Below the pieces are notes generated by a model that searched no databases, was not told where the DNA came from, and was given only the letters and a program-made list of their open reading frames with translations. From Epinephelus fuscoguttatus (taxonomy: Eukaryota; Chordata; Actinopteri; Perciformes; Serranidae), in NCBI RefSeq assembly GCF_011397635.1, contig NC_064753.1, positions 33,256,322 through 33,320,321 on the forward strand: a DNA stretch of 64,000 nt, read 5' to 3'. This document shows, in pieces, positions 45,627 through 58,267 of this stretch (positions are counted from its first letter, which is position 1; each line of letters starts with the position of its first letter). Made by a program: the position numbers and the translations under genes.

Positions 45627-46097
45627 CTTTAACAAACAAACCTTCAAACAAAGGAGCAGAGAGCACATTGAATGATGGAAATAGAGAGTTTTTAAACTAA
45701 TGTTGCAGCTATATGCTCTTGGAAGAGTTCTGGTAACAGCTCTGTGTGCACACACACGTGTCTTAAAAGCCATCCAGTGACAACAAAGAGAGCTAACAGT
45801 GTTCTATGCAATAAAAGTACATGAATCTATTTCCATAGCACTTAGTTCATTATTTATCTTTAATTGAAACACCAACTTTTCTAACACCCCCAAGTGTAAA
45901 ACCTTTGTGATGTTTTGAGATTTTACAGTTTTCATTTTGTATTTTTTATGTGCAAATTAAAAAAAACTGCATAAAAAGAGGTGGATGGAAATGCACTTAG
46001 TGACAAATATTTACAATGGAGGAAGGAAGCAGAAGCGAAAGGAACCTTTGTGGGGCATGTGAACTTACAAAATACATGATCCATGAAGTCTTACTCA

Positions 46098-47050
46098 TTG
46101 TGACGTCAAACATTCCTCAGAGATGCTGGTCCATGTTGACATGATAGCATCACACAGTTGCTGCAGATTTGTCAGCTGCACATCCATGACGCTAATCTCC
46201 CGTTCCACCACATCCCAAAGGTGCTCTATTGGATTGGGATCTGGTGACTGTGGAGGCCACTGGAGTACAGTGAACTCATTGTCATGTTCAAGAAACCAGT
46301 TTGAGATGATTTGAGCTTTGTGACATGGTGTGTTATCCTGCTGGAAGTAGCCATCAGAAGATGGGCACACTGTGGTCATAAAGGGATGGACACGGTCAGC
46401 AACAATACTCAGGTAGGCTGTGGTGTTCAAACCATGCTCAGTTGGTACTAAGGCGCCCAAAGTGTGCCAAGAAAATATCCCCCACACCATTACACCATCA
46501 GCACCAGCCTGAACCATTGATACAAGGTAGGATGGATCCACGCTTTCATGTTGTTTACACCAAATTCTGACCCTACCATCTGAATGTGGCAGCAGAAATC
46601 CAGACTCATCAGACCAGGCAACATTTTTCCAATCTTCTATTGTCCAGTTTTGGTGAGCCTGTGTGAATTGTAGCCTCAGTTTCCTGTTGTTAGCTGACAG
46701 GAGTGGCACCTGGTGTGGTCTTCTGCTGCTGTAGCCCATCTGCTTCAAGGTTCGACGTGTTGTTCGTTCAGTCTTCTGCACACCTAGGTTGTAACCAGTG
46801 GTTATAGGAGTTACTGTTGCCTTTCTATCATCTTGAACCAGTCTGACCATTCTCCTCTGACCTCTGGCATCAACAAGCCATTTTCGGTCAGAGAACTGCT
46901 GCTCACTGGATATTGTCTCTTTTTTTTGTATCATCCTCTGTAAACCCTAGAGATGGTTGTGTGAAAATCCCAGAAGATACTCAGACCAGCCCATCTGGCA
47001 CCAACAACCATGCTACATTCAAAGTCACTTAAATCACCTTTCTTCCCCAT
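46098..47050 (-). pseudogene. Tc1/mariner transposase, frameshifted pseudogene (D-36-E)
   Basis: Starts MGKKGDLSDFE at 47050 (minus). A helix-turn-helix region (GARWAGLSI...HTTISRVYRG) has a deletion after GLSI and a stop just after RVYRG. The frame resumes near 46934 at QKKETISSEQQF and runs on through RRTLKQMGYSSRRP, WSDESG (first Asp), MVWGIFSW, QQDNTPCHKA (second Asp) and PNPIEHLWD (Glu). Thirty-six residues separate the second Asp from Glu, versus 34 in classical Tc1. A DD36E group called Incomer has been described in animals, and this looks like a member. The catalytic triad survives but the N-terminal half is broken. Confidence 0.85.
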
Positions 47051-47159
47051 TCTGATGCTCGGTTTGAACTTCAGCAGGTTGTCTTTACCATGTCTACATG
47101 CCATAGTGCACTGAGTTGCTTTAAGGAGCAGTTGAACAGGTGTTCCTAATAAACTGGTG
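46108..47159 (-). mobile_element. DD36E-type Tc1/mariner element, one end missing
   Basis: The retained end (near 47135-47159) reads CACCAGTTTATTAGGAACACCTG on the minus strand. The opposite end is lost. It carries the transposase described at 46098-47050 and is the fuller relative of the copy at 29061-29444. Confidence 0.85.
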
Positions 47160-47353
47160 CAAGACTTCCTGGATCCTGTTTTTTTGTACAAACGACAACT
47201 GTCACATGAAATAACACAACAACAAGGATTAGTGCAGCTTTAATCAGCCAAATTTAATTACATTTTTCATGCTGTGAGGAAAGAGCAAAATGTCATCAGG
47301 ACTTGAAACATCTTCAGCAGCTTGTCAAAAGTAGGTCCTTGCAATTATAAGTG

Positions 47354-47407
<54 letters not shown>

Positions 47408-48840
47408 AACTCTCTCTGCCTCTCTCTCACAGACACACACACACACAGTGGCCTTGCTTCTTGGTTTTGGCAGTTTATCAACATGTTTTCCGTCTTTCTT
47501 TAGTTTCTCTATCCCCAGCTGTGCACATCTATCAAGACTCCATTCATTAGCAGCAGGTAATTAAGGGGCTGGAATGGAGGCATTGTCCTGAATTTTATTC
47601 AAAAACACACACACACACACGCTCTCACTGACATCAGATGTGGTGTTTATGCTCAGGCAGAGCAGCAGTGTAATCAGTCTTGTGGCTGCTGCTGTAATAT
47701 CTCCACCATGATCATCTTGCAGCTGGATCAAACTGAAATCTCTAGAGGCTCCTCCCTGTGTTATCTGCCAAGCTGCTGCATAGAGAAAAAAGTCTTTCCA
47801 CCTTGTCCTGTCAAACTGGACCTGAACCTACAGCTCACTGGAGCCTGTTTCTTCATCACATCAGGAGACACCCTCTGTCCCAGTTATTAAAGAACACAGA
47901 ACAAGTGCAGAGGGATCGGAGAGAATGAAGTGAAGTTGATTAACAAGTGATGACACATGGGGCCAGCCTGCATGCAATCTACTGTTACTGTGACTCACAT
48001 GGTGTGTACGTGTGTGTTTGTGTATTTCCAAGTGTGTGCACATTTGCTTTCAAACCTCATTGTCACTATTTGACTGTTTTACAAGATGACTTTGTGTTTT
48101 TAAAAGGCAGCTCCTTTTCACGCCATGTCTGATCCAGGTCTGGATGGTCAGCAGTGTTGGAAAGGAGCTAAGGAGATGAACGGAGATACTGAAGTAAAAT
48201 TTGGGGGAACCTTTACTTTGTTTGAGGACTTGCATGATATACTACTTAAACATAATCAGTAATCTTATTAAGTGATTCAACTTGTTTTGTAAGTACTTCC
48301 AGATAAGAAGTTGAATGATGTCATAGTCCTACATTATAGCAACTAACATAATTATAAACTACCTCAAATTACCAGTGGAAAACCACAAGGCCTCACAATT
48401 GTAGAAAGAAACTGATTCCCTCCTGTGTGATATGCCTCTTAATGCGAAATTGTTTAGGTGAAAGGACTGCGGGGAAGAAAGTGAGGGTGACAGATGTTGT
48501 TAAATTGTGTCAGGATGTAGTAGACATGTGAAAGAAGCGAGGGGGAAGCTCACACAAGATAAGGTGCTGCATAGATATTATCACACACCGTTATGACTCT
48601 ACGAAATGAAGTTGTTAGATAACAGGAGCTGAAGGAAATGTAAAAGTGAAATAGGAACTTCCCTGCACTGCATAAGGGAATGTAGTTTGGTCGGACTACA
48701 CTGGATTTCAGTATTAGAAATTTTAAGTTGTTGGTTTGGTCCAAGGGTCTAATTACTGTCTGTCAAGTTATTCTCAGACCCTGGAAGACAACAAAGGCCC
48801 TGGAGTTGAAAGAATAGGTTAATGCAATGGTGGAAACAGC
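47160..48840. other. Intergenic with CA repeats
   Basis: (AC)n at 47357-47400 and shorter CA runs near 47433 and 47607. No supported coding exon. Confidence 0.5.
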
Positions 48841-49212
48841 GTCTTATGAATGTATGCTCAGCAGAATAAATGGCGATCAGGAGGAAGATGTATCTCCTTG
48901 GGACTGTTTATGGATTCATATCAAAATGGAAGATAAGCTTACATGATCATGAACTTGCTCTGTGATTATGTGACCCTGTAGAGTGGTGTATGAGGACATA
49001 TGTGTGACATATTTTGTTTGTTAGTTTGTTTTCTTCTCTTTCCTTCAAGGCTTATTTGTTAATTTATCTTTATGTATTGGAGTCCACCTCCACATATATA
49101 AAAAAATGCATGCCTTGTATTCTTGTATGCCTGGGAAATAAAAAATGTATGCCATGTATGGAGCCTTTCAAACCAATAAAAACTTGAATTATATACTTTA
49201 AAAAAAAAGAAG
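48811..49212 (+). mobile_element. Probable L1-like LINE 3' end with poly(A)
   Basis: An open stretch reads TASYECMLSRINGDQEEDVS then PWDCLWIHIKMEDKLT and a stop near 48941. AT-rich 3' sequence with AATAAA motifs (near 49136, 49177) and an A-run at 49200-49208 follow. The layout (short C-terminal peptide, UTR, A-tail) fits a 5'-truncated non-LTR insertion. The family assignment is tentative. Confidence 0.4.
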
Positions 49213-52200
49213 ATGTATTCCTCTGGATGGGGCCTGATGAGGTTGGAGGTGACTGGATTAAACTATCTGACTGTAAAACTAACTCCTACCCAACCAGCAT
49301 CAACAGTAAACATCTCCTTATGCACTGATTCAGAAGTATAAATAATCCAGTAATGATATACAGAATAATATGTCAGTCACATTTGGAAATTTTAAAGAGT
49401 GAGTACTTTTATTTTTTGATATCTAAAGTACATTTAGCTGATAACACTTGTGTTGCATTTTTCCTTAAGTAGGATTCTAAATACAGGACTTGTGCTGTAA
49501 TGTGCTGACGTGTGCTTGTAATGGAGCATTTTTAAACTGTTGTTTCTGGTACTTTTGTAAAGAATCCGAATACTTCTTCCACCGTCAATGATCAATAAAT
49601 ACCTCCAAACTGCTTCTTAAGCCTCAGCGTGTCACGTTTAAAGGCATCGTTTGAAGAGCTGCACCCAATAATGTGGCGAGTATTGTAACCAATCACTTTT
49701 GCTTTTGAGTAATTAGTAAAGACTCCTTGACATAGGACCTCACAATAATAATGCAAATAACTAATAAGAATATATGTATATATAAAAAGAATTCTTAAAT
49801 TGATAAATAATAGAAAGATAAATCTGGAGGGATTATGATTAAGTGGCATGGGGCAACTATACGACAAGTTGTGTTTTCTCTTCCTCCCCCTGTGTTTCTC
49901 TCCATCACTCAATCACTCTCTCTGCTTCTTCCCACGTCCGCTGGCTCCGCTCTGAGTGACCCTGGCAGCATAGTTTGACCATAAACAGGCATGAGAGAGG
50001 CTGAATTCTGAGAAACACACAAACACAACATGTAGCTGCACACGTGTGTATATGTAGAGGCTGTTGCGTAAGTGTATATGTAGAGGCCTACACACATACA
50101 GTACACACAAAGAGACTAATTTTAGTTGAGTAAAGCTTGAAATACAAACTCCACCTGCAGTTGTGCTACAACATGCTACACAGGCAGCTCCGACGCTGTT
50201 TGAGAAGCTTTTGAGCTCATTTGTCCTCTGTTTAATATGGAAGTCATTATGTTAAGTGTAATCTGCAGCGCACTGCCTGTGCAGTTTAAAGTGCTGCAAA
50301 GCGACTGTCAGCTTCACAAGTAATTTCTAATAACACATTGTACTGTGTGCTTTACAATGTCATGCTGTTGCACCACAAACCACAGCACGCACGCACACTT
50401 TGGCACGTCCACGCTGCCCTCCCTGTGTTTCTGCCCACATGGACTCCGTGCAGCAGCTGTGTTTTCATGCCTGTGACTGAAGACATGTGTGTTGTGTTAG
50501 GAAACCACAGATAATGCACTGGGGATGGGCAAACACAGAGGGAAAGATGAAAGTAAGATGGGATAAATATGTAGAGAGGTGGTGGAGGAGAAGAGGAAGT
50601 CATCTAGAAGGGAATTAATCAAAGTCAAAAGGAAAAACAAGTGAGGAGGAGAGGGAGAAAAGCTGATCTTATATGGTAAGAGAGAAAGCAAAATGTGGAT
50701 TAAAGGGAAAGAGGTGAAGATTAGATGGGAGAAAAGGAGCAACAGGTCTTTTTTTTTCTGGTCTTTGCCCATATTTCAAATAAGGCAGTATTCCTACTAA
50801 AGCTGTGTGCATGGCTAATAAAAATGAATATTTCTCTAAAATTCTTGTTTACATGCAGCTGCCATACTCAAATTAACATCCCCAAACATGACGTTTATCA
50901 TGTTAAAATATGGAAGCAGCTGGAGCACCTTGTGCCATTTTACTTTTTGCATCAAAATAGAGATGATGCTTTTCTGTAGGCTGACGCAGAAATTAGCATC
51001 ACCCTGGTTTAGAAGTCTATGTGCAATTGCCAGAAGTAAAAACGCTAACTACACCATGGTTGCATGTCTTGATGTCGCTACCCCAATAAGGCTGTGAAGC
51101 CCGTTTCAGCACGATGACGTTATGTAGTCTCAATTAGCAACTGCCCTTTTTTGGACACATGAAAGCCTCAGAATTCCCAAGCAGGGTATTTACTGATGTA
51201 TTTTATGTTGCAGAACAAACCGTGAAAATCTCTTAAGGTTGTGTTAACCACGGACCTTGTTTCAGGCATCCTACCAAAACCCATTTGAGAAATACATTGA
51301 CTTTGAGGCGAGGGAACCAGAAGTGCTGAGATGCTAGCGCGTTCCTGGGGTGCTCTGTAGAGGTGTTCCACCGGTGGCAGTCTTGTGTAACAGTGCAAAC
51401 ACAGCCTCCCTCTTTCATTCCTTCAACCACCTTCATGAAAAAGTTGGCGTTGTGATATTTATGCATATCAAAAAAAAAGGTTGATAACTAAGAGCTTTAT
51501 AATGTTTAAAAGTAAGTGTGTTTCTTCTTCTGACCAGAAATGAGGGCTTTTCTTTTGGGCATGCATCTCTACAGCAGCCAGCCTTGCAGACTGTTGAGAT
51601 GGTTTGTGCAGGCCCTCAACGTATAAAAAATCCCTGTCCAAAGAATGCTGTTAAACCCTGAATGATATTGGCATATCCCATATGTCTTGATCTGCAAATG
51701 CTACATTTGCAAAAAGTCTCAAGTTGGATAATAGTGGAATTTTAGTGTGCATGTAAACACAGTCAGTGGGTCCTTGATTCTAAACTGAGTTAGACAACAG
51801 CAGGCTTCTCAGTGTTAGTGAGCAACTGTTGATTCTGCAGGTTGAATTGGCAGATTTTATGAGCCTTAGGTAGCTAGCTAATTAAGCTAACATTAGAGCC
51901 ATGTATTGGTCGAGAACAGTCCCCAGTTGATAAAAGGGTCATTAGATAACACAACTTGATGCTAAAAGACTGAGGTTAAAGCTGCGTGGTAGGCAGAAAG
52001 TCTAAATCCTCCACAGCTGATCATCTATGTAGAATAAATGGAGATAAAGAGGCATTGTTGTTGTATTGTTGAGCTTAGTCTTAGGAAAAATGTAAGATTG
52101 GACTTTTTTATTTTATTCTAACATTGCCCTGTTTGACTGCTTAACTTACATACTGTGAAAACACAAACATGTACTGTTGGTTGTCACCTTCAACATCAAG

Positions 52201-54338
52201 AGAAAAACAACCCAGTCGCCAGAAGGAGGTTTCTACAAAACACGATATGTTACATTTGTATGCTATGTTTAATATGTGTCATACTAACCTTGTTTAAAGT
52301 GACCTAGAATTTGGCTTTTTTATAACTCACCTGTTTCAATTTTAAGGGTTAAACTTATGCATAATTAAGGGCCAGGCCGCTTTCACACTTCCCCTAGAAA
52401 TACCCACTTGCACTTGGTTGTGCGCGTTCACGTTTAGGCTAGTGGTGTCCCAAAACAGAATTGAGGTAGTGGAAGTGGTTTCCAACACTTAAAACCCGCC
52501 CTAGATTCCGAGGGGGCCCCGACCCACACTTTCAACGAAGTGGAAGGTGAAATTTCCCAGAACTCCTAGCGAAGTCAGCAACTTGGGCAAGTTTTGGAAA
52601 ACAATTTGTCACTGTGTGATACGAATGTAGGCTATACAAACAACAGATGGCTGGACTAGCGTAAACTCATCAGCAACTCGGTTGAAGACAGTGTGAAAAT
52701 ATTTAAACAAATCGACTTATCCGAACAAAATCGATTAGAATTAGAAGACGTCGTAGGCGCCTCCTGTTTTCAGCATTTCTTCTCCATTGATTCATCAGAC
52801 AGAGAAGAATAAACTTAGCACACGCCACAACACAAGCGCTGGAGCCAACATTTTCATTGCGCCACGACTACGTGTGACATATGCCTGCACGCTGGCCATG
52901 CCACCATGAAGTGGTGTCCCATTTCTTAGGGAAAGATCCCTACCCTAATATTTCTCACTTCCTTCATCAAGTGGAAGATTTAAGGAGTAGAAATGGGACA
53001 GGCCCACTGAGTCCTACAGTCCAGCCCTCGTTCTTCGGCAGCTCCACTCGTCCAAATATGTCCACTTCAATAAATAGATCAATAAATTTATTTCTGTACT
53101 GTATTGCTGTGTTGAAAATGGCATAAAATTCATGAATAAAAAGTGACAGAAAACATGCTGTATTACTGTTACTAGGGTAATACAGGCACCCAAATGAAAC
53201 CCAGAGACATCTACATTGTTGGAAGCGTATGGTATAGTGTAAGTGCATAAGTCAACAAATTATATATGTCTAGTTGTGTTTTGACATTTTAATGCGGACA
53301 TGTTACATATTATATCTTCAATATAAAAATATTGACTGGTGCAGCTTTCAAGTATCTTCATTTCGACCCAGAGCCTGATACAGTATACAGGGTAATAGTA
53401 TCTGAACCATATGAATATACAAGAGGCTTTTTGCTCCCCTGCTCGTTTCATTTGAACTGTAATCATACTTCATACATAACAGGTTTTTCTTACAGTGGAC
53501 ATACACACAGTGTCGTTCTCCATTAGCTTCTCTCAGAGTGTAAACAGCTGATCATGTGCCGGTTGTCATTCAAAGATGCATCCTGCCTGCTCTCACGATT
53601 TGGTTTGGTTCACGGAGATTATGCTCTGGTCACTGTGGGATGGCGTGTGGGCAGGGTAGGAACATCTGGAACTGAAATGAAGCTCGGACAAACTGTCAGT
53701 AAGCCAACCACAATCTGCCTGCCAGTAAAACTAGGATGGATATTCATTAGATATACTAGCTCTGGGAAACACGCACACACTTACACACACACAAACACAA
53801 AAGAGAAAGGCTGGGGGAAGAGAGAGGGAAATAGAGGGTGTTCACTATGTTTCACAAGTTTCCTTAATTTTACAGATTTCCTCCAGAGGAAATAAATTCA
53901 CATTTCTGCCAAATATGTGAGGACACTTTTGTGCTGTTGCAGTGCAAATTAGTACAACCTCACATAACCCCCTCCATTGGTTATCAGTCATCATGTGTAT
54001 GACAAACAGCTTTAGTATGTTGTCACTGGTCTCCTGCTGCCTGTCTGCTTCTCACAGGGGAGCATAGATACCCCATGAGGCAGTGCCCTCCACCCATCTA
54101 ATAACCCCACAATGCTCGCCAATGACTCAGCTTAGACGACATCACCTCACTGAACCTAATCAATGACAATGATGAGTCCAAATACATCTAGTGTTGTAGT
54201 TTAGTCACCAGACATTGTTTCCAAGTCCTAAATCCTCAGTATTTAAAGCAGCATTCAAGTCCAAGAAACCAGAGAGAAAGTAAACCATGCTGCTAGTAAG
54301 ATTAGCAAAAGAGCATAAAGAGCTTTTGTTACATTTAA
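49213..54338. other. Intergenic, no gene seen
   Basis: No exon with coding features was recognised on either strand. GC-richer segments near 49890-50000 and 52370-52990 look like degraded repeats. The second contains CTAGAAATACCCACTTGCACTT and GTGGTGTCCC motifs repeated at a distance. The element at 54339 begins beside a 90-bp segment that is duplicated at 55773-55860. Confidence 0.4.
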
Positions 54339-55769
54339 AGGAACAGTGTGTAAGATTTAGGGGGATTTGGTGGCGTCTCACAGTGAACTGCAGATTGTAA
54401 CCAGCTAAAACTTGTCCGGGCTATAATTCCTTAAGTAGTCATTGTTCAGGGGTTTTTTTTTACCATGAGCCGAATTCTCTGCAGACGTCTCTTCCTTTCC
54501 AGAACAAACAGGCAAGGTGATTAAAACAGTAAAAACCCTGAATAAAGCAGTTGCACACCACAAATTCTGCTGTTTGGCATCTTGATTAGCAACATACCAG
54601 AGTGTGTGCTCCCCTTTTTCTGATCCAGACGTTCAAGAGCCTTTTTTTACCATGTGTAATGGGTGGAGTTTGGACCCAAAAGCAACACCAGGGACAGGCG
54701 GAACAGTTTATACTGAACCTTAATACACCACTTTAATAAATACAGGGAGTGTAGACTGGTGAGGCAACAGAGAGAGTCAATGTTCAGTTTCACAGTCCAC
54801 AGGGGAATAGGATCTGTCTGCAGCTCTCCGCGTCGAATGCTGTAGCAGCATGCAGATGAGGTGCTGGCGTCCGCCCGGTGCACACACACAGCAGACAGTT
54901 CAATGGCGTGTGATGGTAACAAGAGGGGGTAGGCAGAAAGTGATGTCAGAAGAGCTGAGATTCGAACACCAGGAGTACTCACTGAGAACGCAAAGCCAGG
55001 CAAGGAGAGCTTGACAGCGGACGACGTGGAATCTGTGGCGCACACTCAAAGGCGAGGCACGATGAGGCAATCCACAGCTCAAAAGATCACAGGTGACTGA
55101 GCCGGTAAACTCACTTTGGAAAGCTGGGTGACGGTCTTTCCAGACAGCCACAGGAACCAGGAAGGCAGAAGCAAAGCTTGTGGTCGAATACAGAAGGCAG
55201 AGTGGTTTACCGGGGAGCAGGCGAAGCAGGAGAGTCAGAGATGGGCAGGGGTGATACTATGGAAGCAGTCCTGAAACAAACGCTGGGTAGTCTTGCATGA
55301 AGGAAGATCAATCTGGCAAGGAGTATCTGTGAAGCGAAGGATAATGATCCACAGGTAAGTGGCGTTAGCCTGACGAGGTGGGTGTGGTGGCCGGGCAGGG
55401 CAGGAAATGTGTGGCTAGCAGGTAGGTGTGGTGATGAGGTGGGGTGAATGGAAAATTACTGAATGAGCTAGGATGATGGCAGCTATGGAGGATGAAAAGT
55501 GCCCACTGTGACACCGTGAGCCAAATTATCCACAGAGGTCTCGTCCACAAATGGCCCTATCTGGAGCTTTTGGTGTGTCCCTTCTGGGCTACTGTAGAAA
55601 CATGCTGGATGCTGTGGACAAGGACCCGCTCCCTATGTAGATATTAATGGCTCATTCCAAGTTAACTAAAACACAGTTCTTATTTTCAGGTGATTATACA
55701 CTAAGAAAAGATACTCATTATATTCCATTTTTTGCCAAATATCCTCCTAGATCCTGCACACTGGACCTC
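54339..55769. mobile_element. Non-autonomous DNA element with inserted inner segment
   Basis: The left end AGGAACAGTGTGTAAGATTTA and right end (reverse complement AGGTCCAGTGTGCAGGATCTA) are imperfect inverted repeats. An internal duplicated block, CATGAGCCGAATTCTCTGCAG (54464) and GTGAGCCAAATTATCCACAG (55517), is typical of the family. About 860 bp (54653-55515) of unrelated sequence separates TTTTTTTACC from GTGAGCC, so a second element appears to have inserted there. Confidence 0.6.
54653..55515. mobile_element. Inner insertion of unknown class
   Basis: Starts GTGTAATGGGTGGAGTTTGG and ends GTGCCCACTGTGACACC. It contains TAATACACCACTTTAATAAATACAGG and many short direct repeats. No transposase or RT motif was recognised. 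Possible 3-bp ACC flanks. It could be a tandemly rearranged non-autonomous element. Confidence 0.4.
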
Positions 55770-55869
55770 TAATTCAACATTTAAGTCCAAGAAACCATCC
55801 ACAGAGAAAGCAATCCATGCTAGAAATAGGATAAGCATAAAGGGCTTTTGTTACATTTTAGCTAATACT

Positions 55870-56456
55870 TAGAGGCTTGGTTATAGTTTGTGGGAAAAGC
55901 CCAAGCCCTAACATCAGCATGCCAACATGTTCACTCCCTAAGTTCTTCAAGGTCTGATCCATCTCAAATCCACTTGAGTTCTGAGTACTGGAACATCACT
56001 TCAGGGCATGTCAACCAAGGCTTGTTAAATCCCCCATAAAACACACCACAATACTTTGCAGGAGATGGGTGGGTCAAACACTGGCACATACAAACACTCA
56101 AACGAGATAATTTTGAGGAATGTCTCACTTGCTGAATTTGGTTTAAATCAGCATTTTGGCACGGATTACTTTATTTCTGACTCTTTCCCCTTGCATACCT
56201 CATCTGGTAATTTTTACAAGCTTATAAAATGATGTACACCTGCACATTGAAAAGACAAGCAGTGTTTTTCAAATACCTCTGTGACCTGCAATGGGTCTGC
56301 AGCAGTAATTTATTGTGCATCAACTAGTTTAATGGATGATCTGACTCTCTTGTGTGGTTTTGTGGGTGTTTTTCAGGGTGGATCCTGTTCTGGATCGCAT
56401 GTCTCTTTCCTATAAATAAAGCTTGTCCCAAGAGGTTCTGTACTACCACACAACAT

Positions 56457-56519
<63 letters not shown>

Positions 56520-57935
56520 CATGTCTTTGTCCACACACATAATCTGTCAGTTCGTAATTAATCAGCCAGAGTGTGTGGAGCAGTTAATTGTGCATCTGTT
56601 TCGACACAAAGACCTTCAAAAATGCCTCCATGAGCTCATTATAAAAGAGTTCTGCTTTCACAGGGATCTGGGACCGCAGCCAGAAGAATATTGTCATGAT
56701 CCTGCAACACATTTATCATCTATAGAAACTCCCCCGCTGCATGAACCTGTCCTCCCGTATCAAAGCCACATACCTTCTTTCATCCTCATCTTGTTTTGTT
56801 TTCCTCACTTTTCTCTTTGCTCCAATTTGTTTTCAACCTCCGATGGCTTGTGAAGGAACACACAGTGATTTACAATGATTTGTTTTTGTGTTTCACTCCT
56901 TCTGTCCTCGCAGTCCACACAAACTTGAGGCCCTATTGGGGCCCTCTTGCTTTTCATCTCTCTGTAAGTAATGTACTTCTCTGTATGTACTGTACCATAA
57001 AAAGCTTCCCTCATCTCTTCTCAGGGTCAGATATGGGACAGCTACCCTTTAAAGTATGTCATGTCCAAGGACAAATCCATTCACCACAGAAAGTCTCTTT
57101 ACTTTGTTTGCTCCTGTACTGCACTGATGCAAACCTTACATTTTCTAAGTGTAACCATCTCAGAGTCTGAAAAAAAACTTTTCTAAGTTAAAACTGGGGT
57201 AGGCAGAGATTTGGAAAAGGAAAAAAAAGGGTAGAATTTGAAAGTACACCCTCTTACTGCAGCTCTCCCCACTCTGTCCTAAGCCCCTCCCACAGACAAA
57301 CACAGGCATATGCACATACCTCATATAGTAACCCAGTGGTTCCCATACATTGATTTATTAAATTTTATTTCATTGTACAGTTGCACTCGGTTCAACTCAG
57401 CTGCTTGCCCTGCTCTCTCTCTTTATCAAATCATAAATGACACAAGAATTTGCTAACGTTAGCCACCTCACTGTCTCTCCACCTCCTGCTGCTGTGGACT
57501 ACTTTCCCAGGAGGAGAGCAGGCAGCAGCTCTGCAGAGAGACCTTCAAATTCGGCCAGCGCAAACCCCTCAGCTGTCTGCTGAGCTGCTGCCTGTTCATC
57601 TCCTGGTGAATAGTTCTGTAGCGGTGGGGAGTGAGGCGGAGGAAACACTGTGATTCCAGGCTCTTGCTAATGTTAGCTACACAAATCTGAACTTAAAGCC
57701 GCAGCCAAGAGCCTTTAGCAACATGTTTTCTTCATCTGTGATGTATTTGCTAAGCCTGAGAAAAAAGTAAAAATAGCTACTTTGAACTGACCAAAACCAT
57801 TTTAATCAGCAAAGTGATTCATAATCTCAACACGAGCCTTTGGACAAACTGTGCAGCCTTGTGTATTTGTGTTTCATCATCAAGAAACACCTGTGTGTGT
57901 ATGTGACTGTGTAAGACGGCTGATAAAGTGAGAGA
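55870..57935. other. Intergenic with a CA repeat
   Basis: (CA)n at 56458-56517. ORFs around it are low complexity. No exon was recognised. The right boundary is the presumed polyadenylation site of ccdc81. Confidence 0.5.
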
Positions 57936-58267
57936 AATTCACAATGATTTTATTGACTGAATATGTTATGGGTTAATATTGTAACGTAGTCTTGTGACAT
58001 ATAATTACCAAACACAACTATATTCTAGGAAAAATAAAAGTACAACAAACTCTGAAGACTGATTTAAGAACGGAGCAATACTAAATCTCACATGAAAACA
58101 GAGGAGCGTGCATGCTGAACAACAAAACACACAAGTATCAGTCGCTTCACATATCCTTGACTCATCATAATCTTTAGTGACCGTCACATAATGAGTTGTA
58201 AGGGTTGAGGTCTTGTTTAGGCTGTGAGGTATTGTTGTTTAAGTGCTGCTGCAGGCTACACTGTTCG
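57936..58267 (-). other. ccdc81: ccdc81 3' UTR (predicted)
   Basis: Lies just past the stop codon on the minus strand. A minus-strand AATAAA (TTTATT at 57948-57953) is the only clear polyadenylation hexamer within 350 bp. Confidence 0.5.

Noticed and set aside
53554-53895. 113-codon + strand ORF
   Set aside because: No domain, includes CA-rich His/Thr repeats and lacks splice or promoter context.
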